Positions 9,289-18,751 of a DNA stretch of 35,950 nucleotides are shown here, piece after piece (within the stretch, counting starts at the first letter, position 1; each line of letters opens with the position of its first letter). The notes under the pieces are model-generated. The model worked only from the letters and a program-made list of their open reading frames with translations, ran no database searches and was not told the origin of the DNA. The translations under genes were made by a program, and so were the position numbers. The DNA is from Desulfobacterales bacterium HSG16 (GTDB lineage: Bacteria > Desulfobacterota > Desulfobacteria > Desulfobacterales > HSG16): assembly GCA_030377965.1 (NCBI GenBank), contig JAUCGE010000023.1, forward strand, positions 1 to 35,950, given 5' to 3'.

Positions 9289-10290
9289 CTACATCGACTT
9301 TGGAAATGCTGCTGTCATATGGTCTGGAGTATATAAAAAATAAATTTCGGATTCATTCTCCTGTCGAAACCAGCCGCCTTTATCAGTATGCTTGAAACTG
9401 CATGGTTTCTGACCAATATCTTTATCATATACTTTTTTCCATTGAGGCTGTTTCGTTATGCTCTCAAGGCTAGCACTCCAGTATTCAATTTTGTTGGCAT
9501 ACCACATAATTTGCTGCCCGTGTCTGGCAAATTCATCTGCTGTCAATATTTTTTTCACAGAGTTTAAGAAAAGATGCTTATCTGTAATATTTGAATATTT
9601 CGCAGTTTCCAGTTTTTTAAGTTTTGCAATGATATTTTCGGGTATCGCTTTTTCTTCCGCCAATATATACAGGTAATTTTCCTGTAGTTCAAAGTTGTTT
9701 TTTAAATCCGTATAACTTTCAAAACGAACCCTTATTTCATTGTTTTGAAAACAGATTTCCCTAACGAATTCAAAACAGCAGTCAACATTACGATTTTCAG
9801 GCAGCGGTATTTCTGTCCAGTTGACCCCGTTTTTACTTGTATATAAACTTGGATACGAAGCTTCAACTGTCGATTGTGTTATCAACCATAATGTATGTTC
9901 CTGATCTTGAAACAATACAGATGGAAAGCCGTCAATTCTTTTTCCCCATTTCCATTTTCCTTCCTTGCTTATACATACAGGAATAAAGCTTCTGGAGCTG
10001 CTGCACAGATAATCAGGAAGTCCTGAAAACAATAAAAGGCTGTTGTCAAAAATTTCATAATATTCATTGTTGATCAACAAGGCTTTTTCATCATTTTCGC
10101 AATCATCTCGATCTTGATATATTTCTTTTTTAAAAAAAGCGGCTAATTCTGACGGCATATAAGATATACTGCCGGTTTCAGCTTTATTGTTTTTCGAAAT
10201 ATCGATATTGGCTGCAGAACATCTGGCTGCAGAACATCCTGATACTGCCCCGATCAATAGAAGTACTATAAAATTATTAACAAGTCTCAT
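9289..10290 (-). CDS. Putative lipoprotein of unknown function, last gene of the minus-strand operon
   Basis: A 333-residue protein with a lipoprotein signal peptide: a hydrophobic stretch LLLIGAVSGC places the lipidated Cys at residue 19. Ser at the +2 position predicts the outer membrane rather than the inner. I do not recognise the family. The segment around SLYTSKNGVNWTEI resembles single BNR/exo-sialidase-like turns, which could mean a beta-propeller-like fold, but no full repeat set is evident. An AAGGAG site lies 8 bases before the ATG. It starts 19 bases after the stop of the pentapeptide-TIR gene, so it is almost surely co-transcribed. It would place one product of the operon at the envelope, opposite the TonB receptor at the other end. 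Confidence 0.75.
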   Translation of the reverse strand: MRLVNNFIVLLLIGAVSGCSAARCSAANIDISKNNKAETGSISYMPSELAAFFKKEIYQDRDDCENDEKALLINNEYYEIFDNSLLLFSGLPDYLCSSSRSFIPVCISKEGKWKWGKRIDGFPSVLFQDQEHTLWLITQSTVEASYPSLYTSKNGVNWTEIPLPENRNVDCCFEFVREICFQNNEIRVRFESYTDLKNNFELQENYLYILAEEKAIPENIIAKLKKLETAKYSNITDKHLFLNSVKKILTADEFARHGQQIMWYANKIEYWSASLESITKQPQWKKVYDKDIGQKPCSFKHTDKGGWFRQENESEIYFLYTPDHMTAAFPKSM

Positions 10291-10309
10291 GAAAAATTCT
10301 CCTTAAAGG

Positions 10310-12574
10310 TTAAGTTTCCCCTTCATCTATTTTCTGAACACCTGCCATCAAAAGCCCCATGAAATCGCCTACTCGCCGGGCTGTTTTTTCGCTTTTTTTC
10401 AACTCATTAGTTAAGATGAAACGACCTGTTTTTTCCCTCAATAAAAAGTTAAAAGCATCCTGGTCGACTTTGTCTTTATAAATAGCACTGATTAATTCTC
10501 CTTCCCTGAAGCAAAGACGGGCTTTGCCCTGACTTAATTCATCAAAAATCAGAACACATGTTTTTTGATTTACATGCATAGTCTGAAGCAATTCTGCCGG
10601 GGGCATTTCAGAAAGTTTGCCGTGCATTCCAGACTTGAACTCCTGGGAGCGAACCTTGTGAATTTCGGCCAGACGCTGGGCCAGAAGCCGGGTGAAATAC
10701 ATCTGGAGAGAGTTGTGGTTGTCAAGCATATTCCAGAAATCAGCAGCAGCCAGAGACAAGACGGTAGAAGCTTCCAGAACTTCTATGGTTGCACCTGCGG
10801 GTTTTCCTGTTAAAAGGCTCATTTCGCCGAAAACCTCGCCTTTGCCCATAACAGCGATGGTAATACCGCCTTCTCCGAGTACTGCCACTTTTCCAGACGC
10901 GACAATATAAAGATTTTTCCCTGGTTGTCCTTTTTTTATGACAATCGATTTTTTGTCGAATTTTTTTACTTTCAAAAAGGAAACCAGATTCCGAATATCT
11001 TTTTTGTCCAAGGTCTGGAAGAGAGAAAAAGAGGACAACAGCTTGACCATTGTATTGGAACGGGCTGTCGTTTTTTTCGAAGAGGCCGGGGTTTCTGCAT
11101 CTTTTTTATCCTGTTTTTTTTCAGGAGCGCAGGCCAGGCTGATCATTCCCTCACAGCCTGCACATTTAAATACAAATCCAGAATCCTTGTCGTTAGTACA
11201 TTTTTGATGTGCATTGTTCATGGCTTCGAGCAAAGAGAGACATAATCCTTTGTCTTTTGGGGGAGTAAAAGTTTTACCGTCGAATTTCAACTGATCTCCG
11301 ACCTGATAAACCTTGCATTGCTTTTTACTTATTACTGTAAAAAAAGCTTCGGTTGCAACTGTTTCAGCCGTTGATTGCAGTGATATGGAAGCCGGAAAAA
11401 CTGATTTGGGGCGGGAGGCATATCTGCTTATATCTTTCAGCAATTGATTGAAAGATGCTGCATAACGTCCAGCATTTTCCCATTCTTCAAAATTTATGAG
11501 AAGTCGGGAAGAGCGAAGTTCCTGCGCCCATTTTTCATCAAGACGCATGATCTTTTTATCAAGACAAACGGGAAAAAGCATGGATCGATTACGTTTGTTT
11601 TCTTCACTGAATGCTTCGCCAATCTCGGCCTTGAGCCAGTTGGATGCCATGCTGCTTTCAGACATGACCAGAAGGACTTTATCGAAAAAATGAATTGTCT
11701 TACGTATTTGTTCGGGTGTCTTGAACTCTTCGGTAAAATTCCAGCAGCGTATACCTGCCTCCGTTAAATCCTTATGCAGTTTGTGCGCGAAATCCCGGTC
11801 TCTATCCGAAAAACTCAATACAAAAGACTGAAATTCAAGGGTAGAACCGGCTATAGCGTCCATTTGCATGACAAATTCGTCAGGTACGCCAGCTCCGAGT
11901 AAAAAAGACTTTGGTATAGCTCCGCTGGATCGTAAAATACTGTCGATCCCAACACTTGACGGCCCATTATGAATGATGCTGTCAAGTCCTTTTACAGTCC
12001 TGAAATCCATGTTGGAAAATCCGCACCATGCTATTGTCGAATCTGTAAAATCGGATCTGGTCAGGTCGGTGGAAAAAAAATCGGTATTACGAATTACAGA
12101 TGATCTCAGCTTGGCATCCGAAAAATTGGTTCCCCGGAGCTTGAGCCTGTCCAGATGCGACATGGTCAAATCTGCCTCGCTGAGATTTGCACCAGAAAGG
12201 TCTGCGTATGAAATTTTTGCGTCTTTGAGTTTTGCACCCCACAGGTTGGCATTTCTTAAATTAGCATTGGTAATTTTTGCTCCTGTAAGGTCTGCCTCAG
12301 TCAGATTAGCGCCTCCTAAATCGACACCGTTCAGATCCGTTCCGTTCAAGTTGGCAAAACAAAGATCCGCTCCCCTGAAATTCGCATTTTTCAACCTGGC
12401 TTTGTTCATGTTGGCTTCCCACAGGTTGGTTTTCGTAAAATTTGCAGCGGTGAGATTGAAAAAGCACAGGTTTACTCCGTAAAGATCGGGGATCTCTTCT
12501 GGATTTTTCTTACGCCAACTGTTCCAGTTGTTTACACCTTCTTTTATCAATCTGACATATTTGTTCTGCATCAT
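10310..12574 (-). CDS. Pentapeptide-repeat / TIR / CRP-like / DUF4388 fusion protein
   Basis: Numbered from a GTG at 12592; I prefer the ATG at 12574, with AGGA 8 bases upstream. Residues 38-200 are pentapeptide repeats (A(D/N)LxxA units such as ANLTEADLTGA). Residues 203-245 are a linker common in pentapeptide-TIR proteins (HNGPSSVGID ... LLGAGVPDEF). Residues 252-392 are a TIR domain: FVLSFSDRDR, and the putative NADase Glu323 in NWLKAEIGEA, matching the usual W-x3-E spacing. Next come a cysteine module (about 426-488, CKVYQVGDQ ... CAGCEG), a CRP-like domain (518-648) and DUF4388 (655-750). The cyclic-phosphate Arg is Ala in FGEMSLLTGKPAGAT. TIR domains commonly cleave NAD+ or generate nucleotide signals. 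I infer that this is the effector of the operon, controlled by its sensor modules. It has no signal peptide and is cytosolic. Confidence 0.88.
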   Translation of the reverse strand: MMQNKYVRLIKEGVNNWNSWRKKNPEEIPDLYGVNLCFFNLTAANFTKTNLWEANMNKARLKNANFRGADLCFANLNGTDLNGVDLGGANLTEADLTGAKITNANLRNANLWGAKLKDAKISYADLSGANLSEADLTMSHLDRLKLRGTNFSDAKLRSSVIRNTDFFSTDLTRSDFTDSTIAWCGFSNMDFRTVKGLDSIIHNGPSSVGIDSILRSSGAIPKSFLLGAGVPDEFVMQMDAIAGSTLEFQSFVLSFSDRDRDFAHKLHKDLTEAGIRCWNFTEEFKTPEQIRKTIHFFDKVLLVMSESSMASNWLKAEIGEAFSEENKRNRSMLFPVCLDKKIMRLDEKWAQELRSSRLLINFEEWENAGRYAASFNQLLKDISRYASRPKSVFPASISLQSTAETVATEAFFTVISKKQCKVYQVGDQLKFDGKTFTPPKDKGLCLSLLEAMNNAHQKCTNDKDSGFVFKCAGCEGMISLACAPEKKQDKKDAETPASSKKTTARSNTMVKLLSSFSLFQTLDKKDIRNLVSFLKVKKFDKKSIVIKKGQPGKNLYIVASGKVAVLGEGGITIAVMGKGEVFGEMSLLTGKPAGATIEVLEASTVLSLAAADFWNMLDNHNSLQMYFTRLLAQRLAEIHKVRSQEFKSGMHGKLSEMPPAELLQTMHVNQKTCVLIFDELSQGKARLCFREGELISAIYKDKVDQDAFNFLLREKTGRFILTNELKKSEKTARRVGDFMGLLMAGVQKIDEGET

Positions 12575-12610
12575 ATTCTTTTTCCTGTACACCGCATGGT
12601 AAACGTTCTA

Positions 12611-15421
12611 TCAGGTTTGCGTCTGTTTTTTTATTTTCTTCAGCCACTCATGAAATGGCACCAGATATTTATTGAGCAGTCCGGTCATTACGACCGCCTC
12701 CTGATCCGTATAATGCTCTATTATGAACATGCCAAGCTCAATCTGAGCACGTCCGGGCTTGTATAATTGACATAAAAGAGCGATATCGATTTGATCCGGC
12801 TTCTGCTCCGATCCGTTCTCTGCTTTTTTCTTTCCGCTTGCTTTCGAAAAAATGTTTCGACGCGATTTTTTTTCAAGCAAGATACGGGCAAGACATGTCC
12901 TCCCTCGTAAACGTTTAGCCCAGATGTATAAAATGTCAAGCATAGCGATAATACGGACAGCTCTTTCGTCAGATCTAATCTTTGGAATTAATTCTATATA
13001 ATCCCTTTTTCGGATAACGATCTTCTGTTTGAACTTAGCAGCCCCTTCAATAACCGCGCCCACGCCATCAGACCAGAATTTTGCCTGTACAATACTGGGG
13101 ATACCTAAAAAATTTCCAACAGGCGAAAACAAAGCAGCAAAAGGCCATGCAAAGATACTCCTGAAGAAGTTTGCCCGGATTACCGTGCTGTCGAATTGTC
13201 TGAGCCGATTATGGCAGGAAATATAGATACCGTTTGCTATACAGATGGTGAAAAACTTGGACCATTCAAACAAAGGCCCCTGGTTTTCGCCCTGCCATGC
13301 ATGATCGAACCCGATCTTGACCATTGTCAGAACTGGAACGGAAAAGCCTGTCCATAACAATGACTGGGTGGCATTGTCGAAATTAACGTTTTTTAAGGAC
13401 CATTGTCTGAATCTTGTCCCGGTCAACGCGAACAGGTCTGTAAACACATTTCTTAAAAAAGTAATGGAAAACCAGATACAGGCGTAAGCGGGTCCGATCC
13501 ATAACAAAGCAGGAAGAAAACCAGTTATCACCCGGATCAGATTCTTGATACCCGGATTAAGATATCGCCACATCCGGGCAGGACCTATTCGTTCAACGGA
13601 TTCTTCGTCACCTATAAGATTCGGCTTGAACCGACTGCTCTTTCCAAGAGCTAATATTTCATCCCCCGTGCCACTTTTTTTTGTCTGTCGCCTGCCTTTG
13701 CAGCATATCAGCCCTGCTACCGGTTGAGGCAGGTGATAATGGTTTTTTTCAAAATGTTTGACCGATTTTGACAAAATGCTCGATTTTTTGATAAAACCCA
13801 TACCCGGAACGCGAGGTTTCCAGCCTGCGGATGCGCTTCCGGCAAAAGGGATAAGAGGATTTTTCTGATAATGCTCATGGGTCTTTACCACAAGATCATC
13901 ATCGACCCAGTCCATCTGCAACTCATGAAAAAAGTTTTGTAATTCTTTCAGATCATGATTATTGACAAGATCGATGAAACGAGCCTGTTGAATGATTTCG
14001 GATGGATTCCGAACCTCGCTGTCTCTCATGTTCATCAACTCAATGCAGTCGATAAAACGATGATTGTCAATAATCGTTGCAATAGCCCGGCCAGGGCCTT
14101 GTTCAAGAGGCCTGTTGTAAACTATCCTGCCGCCTGCTTTTTTAAGACAGGAAAATATATCTGCTTCCTGTTCAAACACAGAGTCATAGTCGAATAAGTA
14201 TTTTCCAGTAAAATATTCGGTATTTAAAGTTGTGGGCGACAGAGAGCGATATTGTTTTTGCGTGAAAAAAAATTTATCTTTTATCCGTTCCAGTTCCCAG
14301 TCACTGATTTTCTTTTTTTTGTATAACTGACTCGATATCTCATATTGAACTTTAAGGGATAAAACTCTTTTCTTTAATACATCCTTATATTTTGAAAAGA
14401 GCAGTTCGCTTAAATGATTTCTGGAATATTGTCGGTGGGGAACAATTTTTTCAATATCCTCGAAACAAACCGGTTTAAACGCCAGGGCAGAGTTGTCAGG
14501 ATATCCCTGGTTCAACCAGATCAGATGAGTCGAGTTAAAATTTTTCAAAATGGCCGTAATAGTCTGTCTGCGCCTTTTCCTGTTTTCTTCCAGGCCCTCG
14601 ACAAACTCAGCAATTTCCGGCCCTTTTTCTTTGAAAAAATCGGCTATACTATCCATTTCATCCACAGGAGGCAGGTACATAAAATGCCTGCGCGCTCCCT
14701 GCATGCCCACACTGAATTCGATACCAACAGACACGTCTATTCCCAGAATTCTGCCTGCTTCCGCTCCTTCATTGAGAATGTCAGTACTCGGAATATCATA
14801 GTATGCAAGGGTCAGCCGGGACATGCCTTTGATAAAAGCATCAAGTATAAGCTGGCTGGGTGTCTTGCGTCCTTCCGAAACATTATCGTGTACATGAGAG
14901 TCCCAGCCTAAATCCAGATCTTTTAAAGGAAGCCCGTTTTCAGGTGTTTCCACACGCTTCAATTCCCTTAAAAAACGGTGGATCACAGACTCATGTCCAT
15001 AGGATGCCAGGGTGAAATCGGCTATCATTTCCATCTGTTTTCGAGGATTATCAGAATTCTTGACCGCCTGTTTCATGATTTCAATCTGAACTCTTGCGGT
15101 ATTCAAGGGCATGGATACCGTCTTTGCATGAAGAGAAAGATCCGCAAGTTTTTTCAAAGCATGGAGCCGTCTTTTGCTGCCATACTCTCTGTCCAGAGTT
15201 CTGGCTATATGAACATAAGATTCGGCCATTCCCATGCGCCGTTTATGAAATGCCCGTATAAATCCCCCTGGATGTGACAACATATCCAGAGGAGGCTCAT
15301 CAGGATGTTCCACCTGTTTGTTGAGCATTCGAGAGAGATCTCTTATCTTTCCGTTAAAACTGACCAGATCAATAAGCTGGTAAATCATGCGCCTGAGTCG
15401 TAGAGATGTTCGGGATGCCAT
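12611..15421 (-). CDS. Large PHP-like metal-hydrolase-type protein with C-terminal membrane region
   Basis: I do not recognise the full-length family. Numbered from a possible upstream start at 15484, a PHP-like block begins near 190: WDSHVHDNVSEG gives the HxH pair (His197, His199), followed by TP(S)QLILDAFIKGMSRLTL and the GIEFSVG segment (Glu256). This is the order of a PHP phosphoesterase domain, but the usual TDH/H motif is replaced by YYDIPS. About 645-800 contain several hydrophobic helices (for example LLWIGPAYACIWFSITFL), ending in a conserved-looking FSPVGNFLG. Flanks are basic and cytosolic. The ATG at 15421 is chosen because starting at 15484 would overlap the GDPD gene by 44 bases; AGGA lies about 12 bases upstream. 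The N-terminal 180 residues are helical. It may be a membrane-anchored phosphoesterase or an inactive derivative. Function unknown. Confidence 0.72.
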   Translation of the reverse strand: MASRTSLRLRRMIYQLIDLVSFNGKIRDLSRMLNKQVEHPDEPPLDMLSHPGGFIRAFHKRRMGMAESYVHIARTLDREYGSKRRLHALKKLADLSLHAKTVSMPLNTARVQIEIMKQAVKNSDNPRKQMEMIADFTLASYGHESVIHRFLRELKRVETPENGLPLKDLDLGWDSHVHDNVSEGRKTPSQLILDAFIKGMSRLTLAYYDIPSTDILNEGAEAGRILGIDVSVGIEFSVGMQGARRHFMYLPPVDEMDSIADFFKEKGPEIAEFVEGLEENRKRRRQTITAILKNFNSTHLIWLNQGYPDNSALAFKPVCFEDIEKIVPHRQYSRNHLSELLFSKYKDVLKKRVLSLKVQYEISSQLYKKKKISDWELERIKDKFFFTQKQYRSLSPTTLNTEYFTGKYLFDYDSVFEQEADIFSCLKKAGGRIVYNRPLEQGPGRAIATIIDNHRFIDCIELMNMRDSEVRNPSEIIQQARFIDLVNNHDLKELQNFFHELQMDWVDDDLVVKTHEHYQKNPLIPFAGSASAGWKPRVPGMGFIKKSSILSKSVKHFEKNHYHLPQPVAGLICCKGRRQTKKSGTGDEILALGKSSRFKPNLIGDEESVERIGPARMWRYLNPGIKNLIRVITGFLPALLWIGPAYACIWFSITFLRNVFTDLFALTGTRFRQWSLKNVNFDNATQSLLWTGFSVPVLTMVKIGFDHAWQGENQGPLFEWSKFFTICIANGIYISCHNRLRQFDSTVIRANFFRSIFAWPFAALFSPVGNFLGIPSIVQAKFWSDGVGAVIEGAAKFKQKIVIRKRDYIELIPKIRSDERAVRIIAMLDILYIWAKRLRGRTCLARILLEKKSRRNIFSKASGKKKAENGSEQKPDQIDIALLCQLYKPGRAQIELGMFIIEHYTDQEAVVMTGLLNKYLVPFHEWLKKIKKQTQT

Positions 15422-15440
15422 TTTGTTATAAAATCCTGTA

Positions 15441-16181
15441 TCAGTTACGGGGCAGATACAGATCGTTAAAAAAACCGCCGTCAACCCCTAAGCTCAAAGC
15501 TTTTTGCCAGTCTTTTTCAGCTTCAATAGTAAACGGGATGACACGAATTTCTGCGTCCTGCATCATAGTAACCTGATTTTGAGTGAGTTTATTTATGATG
15601 GGATTGAAAGAAAAAACCTTCCAGTCCCGGCAAATTGAAACTGTCTGCTCAGTGGCAGGATCGAGTGACAGCATTGATATAGCCGGCCTTTTTTCAATAT
15701 GTGCTATTCTTGACAGAAACCTGGTTTCAAAGCTCGATATGATCACTCGATCCTGGAGTTTTTTTTCATCGACAAGTTCTATAATCAGGTTTTCAATAGA
15801 ATCTTTCGGATAATGTTCTTCAAAAGCCGAGGATTTGATCTCGATATTGACAAGGATCTGGGGAGCGATCTGATCGAGAACTTCGCTCAAGGCCAGAATA
15901 TGCTGTCCTGAAAATTTTTCGTGAAACCAGGAGCCTGCATCCAGTTTTTTCAGTTGTTCCAGAGTGTACTCACATACAGGGCCTTTTCCGTCTGTAGTGC
16001 GATCCAGAATATCATCGTGGATGACCACCATTTCACGATCTTTTGTAAAGGAGACATCAAGTTCAACCATGTCTGCTCCGGCATCTACAGCAGCTTGAAA
16101 TGCGGCCATTGTATTTTCCGGATATTTTGCGGAAAATCCACGGTGAGCCACTATCAAGGGTGGGGTAATATCTGTAATCAT
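15441..16181 (-). CDS. Glycerophosphodiester phosphodiesterase
   Basis: A cytosolic UgpQ-type GDPD of 246 residues, the usual length. It hydrolyses glycerophosphodiesters to sn-glycerol-3-phosphate and an alcohol, with a divalent metal. The signature residues are visible: AHRGF (His13, Arg14), YPENT (Glu22), VELDV (Glu40, Asp42) and IHDD (His55). There is no signal peptide, so it acts on cytoplasmic substrates. AAGGA lies about 8 bases before the ATG. It follows the coiled-coil gene after 75 bases and precedes the PHP-like membrane gene by 19 bases. Two neighbouring phosphoesterase-type proteins suggest a link to phospholipid head groups or a phosphodiester signal, but that is inference. Enzyme class is secure; physiological substrate is not. 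Confidence 0.93.
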   Translation of the reverse strand: MITDITPPLIVAHRGFSAKYPENTMAAFQAAVDAGADMVELDVSFTKDREMVVIHDDILDRTTDGKGPVCEYTLEQLKKLDAGSWFHEKFSGQHILALSEVLDQIAPQILVNIEIKSSAFEEHYPKDSIENLIIELVDEKKLQDRVIISSFETRFLSRIAHIEKRPAISMLSLDPATEQTVSICRDWKVFSFNPIINKLTQNQVTMMQDAEIRVIPFTIEAEKDWQKALSLGVDGGFFNDLYLPRN

Positions 16182-16256
16182 ATTATTGTCCTTTTTTTCA
16201 GGCTTTGGTGTTTTTCTTCAGGATCCAGAGTAACAATAGATAAGGGTAAGAAGGAT

Positions 16257-18746
16257 TTACTTCCTCTTTTTCAAATTCTGATATTTTTCGTCCAGGACTT
16301 TCTGGCCTTTGACAAGAGTGCGGATATAATTGACTATTACAGCGTCCTTTTCCATCCGCGTTTCTTCCATTTTGCCGATTGTTATATGTAATTTCTTGAT
16401 TTTTTTATTTATTTCATTTTCTGATACTATTTTTCCTTCGTCAATTGCATCATTTGAAGCGCTGTCCATCTCCTGCAGAATCTGCTGAATTGTTGTTTCA
16501 ATATCTGCACGAAGGTTTTTGCTTTCTTTTCTGCATTCTTCAATAGCGTCATCAAAACCAGTCTTAGCGGATGCCGTCTCATTTTCAAGCTTCTGGATCG
16601 AGCCGGTAATTTCTGCTGTCTTATTATCGACCTCGCTGGTCAATTCAGTTCTGAGGTCATTAATGTCATTTTTCAGGCCCGTCTTGAACTCATCCCCTAA
16701 TTGTTTTTTGAGATCATCCAATGATTGATCGTGTCTTGTCGACCACTCATCCGCCTGACTGCTCATCTTCTGCTCAGTATTATCTCTGAGCTGATTAATC
16801 AATTCTTTGATCTGTTCGATTCCGCTTATGCTTGATTCCGAATCGTTTTCAAGCTTTTGAATGGCAGATACAATTTCTGACACCCTGTTATCAATCTGAC
16901 TGGAAAATTGATTTTTCAGGTCATCTTCCAGCCTATTTTGTCTTTTTGACCATTCATCCGTTTGGCTGATTATTTGCAGCTCTGTATTATTTTTGAGTTG
17001 ATCAATTAATTCTTTGATCTGTTCGATTCCGCTTATGCTTGATTCCGACTCATTTTCAAGCTTTTGAATGGCAGGTAAAATTTCTGACACCCTGTTATCG
17101 ACCTCACTGGTAAATTGGTTTTTCAGGTCATCTTCCAGCCGATTTTGTCTCTTTGACCATTCATCCGCCTGGCTGATTATTTCCAGTTCTGTATTATTTT
17201 TGAGTTGACCAATTAATTCTTTTATTTTTTCGATTCCGCTTATGTTTGATTCCGACTCGTTTTCAAGCTTTTGGATGCCAGGTAAAATTTCTGCCACTCT
17301 ATTATCGACCTCACTGACAAATTTATTTTTAAGATCATCTTCCAGCCGATTTTGTTTTTTAGACCATTCATCCGCCTGGCTGATTAAGCTCTGCTCTGTA
17401 TTGTCCCTGAGTTCACGGATATCCTCTTTGACCAGATCAACATCATGAAGAGATTGTATGCTGGCGTTTTCAAAGTCTTTTTTGCGTTCTTCACAACCGT
17501 CAATGACAAGATTCATTCGCGCCTTTTCCTCATTGAATTCTTCCTCCAGATTTTTCATGAGTTCTCCAGACGCATTCTTCATCTCTTCTTTAAAACCTGC
17601 AATTTCCTTTATTTTTTCAGCTACAGTCTTATCTGCATATTCAAGCCCCTGGGATATAGCCAGCTGCATATTTTCTGTCTGTGCTTTGCTTCTGCTATTG
17701 AGGTCTGCCTCAATACCCTCAATTGTTTCTGCCTGTTCATTAAAGCGTGCTGATATCTGTCGGGCAGATTCCTCTTTTATCTGACGCAAAGTCTGTTTAT
17801 TGTCTTCCTGCTGCATCGAAAAAGCATCATTAAATCCTTCAAATCTGTCATTTATGTCTTGTTTCAAATGACCTGTAAATTGTGAAAATTCATGCCATTT
17901 TTCATTTATAATCTGATCCGTATGATCCATATGGCAAGTTATGGACAATTGAGTCTGACCGGTCTGTTGATCATGTTTTTCGTTAAGATCTTTTTTGAGC
18001 TGCTTGAAATCTTCTGCCTGCTTTTGGGTTAACTCATCAAATTTTTGAAAAAGTTTCTGTCCCATACTTTTAAATGTCTGTTCGTTTTTTTCCTGCTGTT
18101 GAGCAATGGTATTATCAATTTGTTTGAAACGCTCATCAATAAACCGGTGGATCTTTTTTGCCTGTTTTGCAAATCCTTGTTCTATTTGCTCATACGCTCG
18201 ATTCGACAGGTCACTAAGTTCAGTTTTTCCGGTTTCAGTAAACTGAGTTATATCTTTTTTAAGCTCTGCCAGTTTCTCAGAAGATTCGTAAAGATTTTGA
18301 TCTATTCTTTGTTGCAGCTTATTTTGGAATTCGGATGTTTTTTCTTCCACATCTCTGGTGAATGCTGGAATGGCCGAGACTTTGGCATCAGTTTTCTTCA
18401 TGAGAGCGTCAATTCTGGCCTCATGATCATGAAACGAATGAACCATAACCGCCAGATCTCTTGTTTTCTGATCAAGTTTTTCAAACCTGGTTTTCAGTTC
18501 TTTATCTGAAGTCAGAACTCTTCGGCCAAGCTTTTGGGCATCCCGTTCATATGCCGATTTTATGGCTGTAATTTCTCTGGATCTGGAATTGAAAGTCTTT
18601 TCGTGCCTTGAAATACGTTCCCGGCAGAAATCTGTTTTTCGTTCTATAGCTTTAATCAGATCGACGGTTTCATATACCTGATCGATTTTCTTATAAAGAG
18701 TCTCGATCTTTTTGATTGCACTATCAGGGCTGGACAAACGGGCCAC
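16257..18746 (-). CDS. Long coiled-coil protein with 69-residue tandem repeats
   Basis: An 829-residue, charged, Gln/Glu/Lys-rich protein predicted to be almost wholly alpha-helical coiled coil. It has no signal peptide, no membrane segment and no recognisable enzyme motif. Residues about 445-670 hold three full copies plus partial flanking copies of a 69-residue unit recognisable by ADEWSKRQNRLEDDL and ILPAIQKLENESE. The start is GTG at 18746, with AGGAG 8 bases upstream; that ribosome site lies within the last codons of the RecQ-like gene, whose stop is 5 bases away, so translation is probably coupled. By shape it resembles structural or SMC/apolipoprotein-like rods. With its tight link to a RecQ-like pseudo-helicase, I infer a scaffold or partner for that protein. 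No family assigned. Confidence 0.82.
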   Translation of the reverse strand: MARLSSPDSAIKKIETLYKKIDQVYETVDLIKAIERKTDFCRERISRHEKTFNSRSREITAIKSAYERDAQKLGRRVLTSDKELKTRFEKLDQKTRDLAVMVHSFHDHEARIDALMKKTDAKVSAIPAFTRDVEEKTSEFQNKLQQRIDQNLYESSEKLAELKKDITQFTETGKTELSDLSNRAYEQIEQGFAKQAKKIHRFIDERFKQIDNTIAQQQEKNEQTFKSMGQKLFQKFDELTQKQAEDFKQLKKDLNEKHDQQTGQTQLSITCHMDHTDQIINEKWHEFSQFTGHLKQDINDRFEGFNDAFSMQQEDNKQTLRQIKEESARQISARFNEQAETIEGIEADLNSRSKAQTENMQLAISQGLEYADKTVAEKIKEIAGFKEEMKNASGELMKNLEEEFNEEKARMNLVIDGCEERKKDFENASIQSLHDVDLVKEDIRELRDNTEQSLISQADEWSKKQNRLEDDLKNKFVSEVDNRVAEILPGIQKLENESESNISGIEKIKELIGQLKNNTELEIISQADEWSKRQNRLEDDLKNQFTSEVDNRVSEILPAIQKLENESESSISGIEQIKELIDQLKNNTELQIISQTDEWSKRQNRLEDDLKNQFSSQIDNRVSEIVSAIQKLENDSESSISGIEQIKELINQLRDNTEQKMSSQADEWSTRHDQSLDDLKKQLGDEFKTGLKNDINDLRTELTSEVDNKTAEITGSIQKLENETASAKTGFDDAIEECRKESKNLRADIETTIQQILQEMDSASNDAIDEGKIVSENEINKKIKKLHITIGKMEETRMEKDAVIVNYIRTLVKGQKVLDEKYQNLKKRK
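16741..17430 (-). repeat. 207-bp coding tandem repeat, three periods plus partial copy
   Basis: The anchor sequence gaccattcatccg (ADEWS on the minus strand) recurs at 16741, 16948, 17155 and 17362, exactly 207 bases apart each time. The two central units are most alike, and the outer ones have diverged. The period is 69 codons, so the reading frame and coiled-coil register are preserved. This points to duplication by unequal recombination. Confidence 0.92.
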
Positions 18747-18751
18747 TTTAT

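Noticed and set aside
11973..12482. Open frame on the plus strand opposite the pentapeptide repeats
   Set aside because: Its repetitive protein mirrors the A(D/N)LxxA repeat on the minus strand; it is a shadow frame.
10310..12574. Pycsar system (PycTIR with cyclase)
   Set aside because: No nucleotide cyclase gene in the window, a different domain order, and the cyclic-phosphate Arg is missing.
16741..17430. Regular repeats that could be taken for a CRISPR array
   Set aside because: Units are 207 bases, contiguous without spacers, and encode an in-frame coiled-coil repeat.
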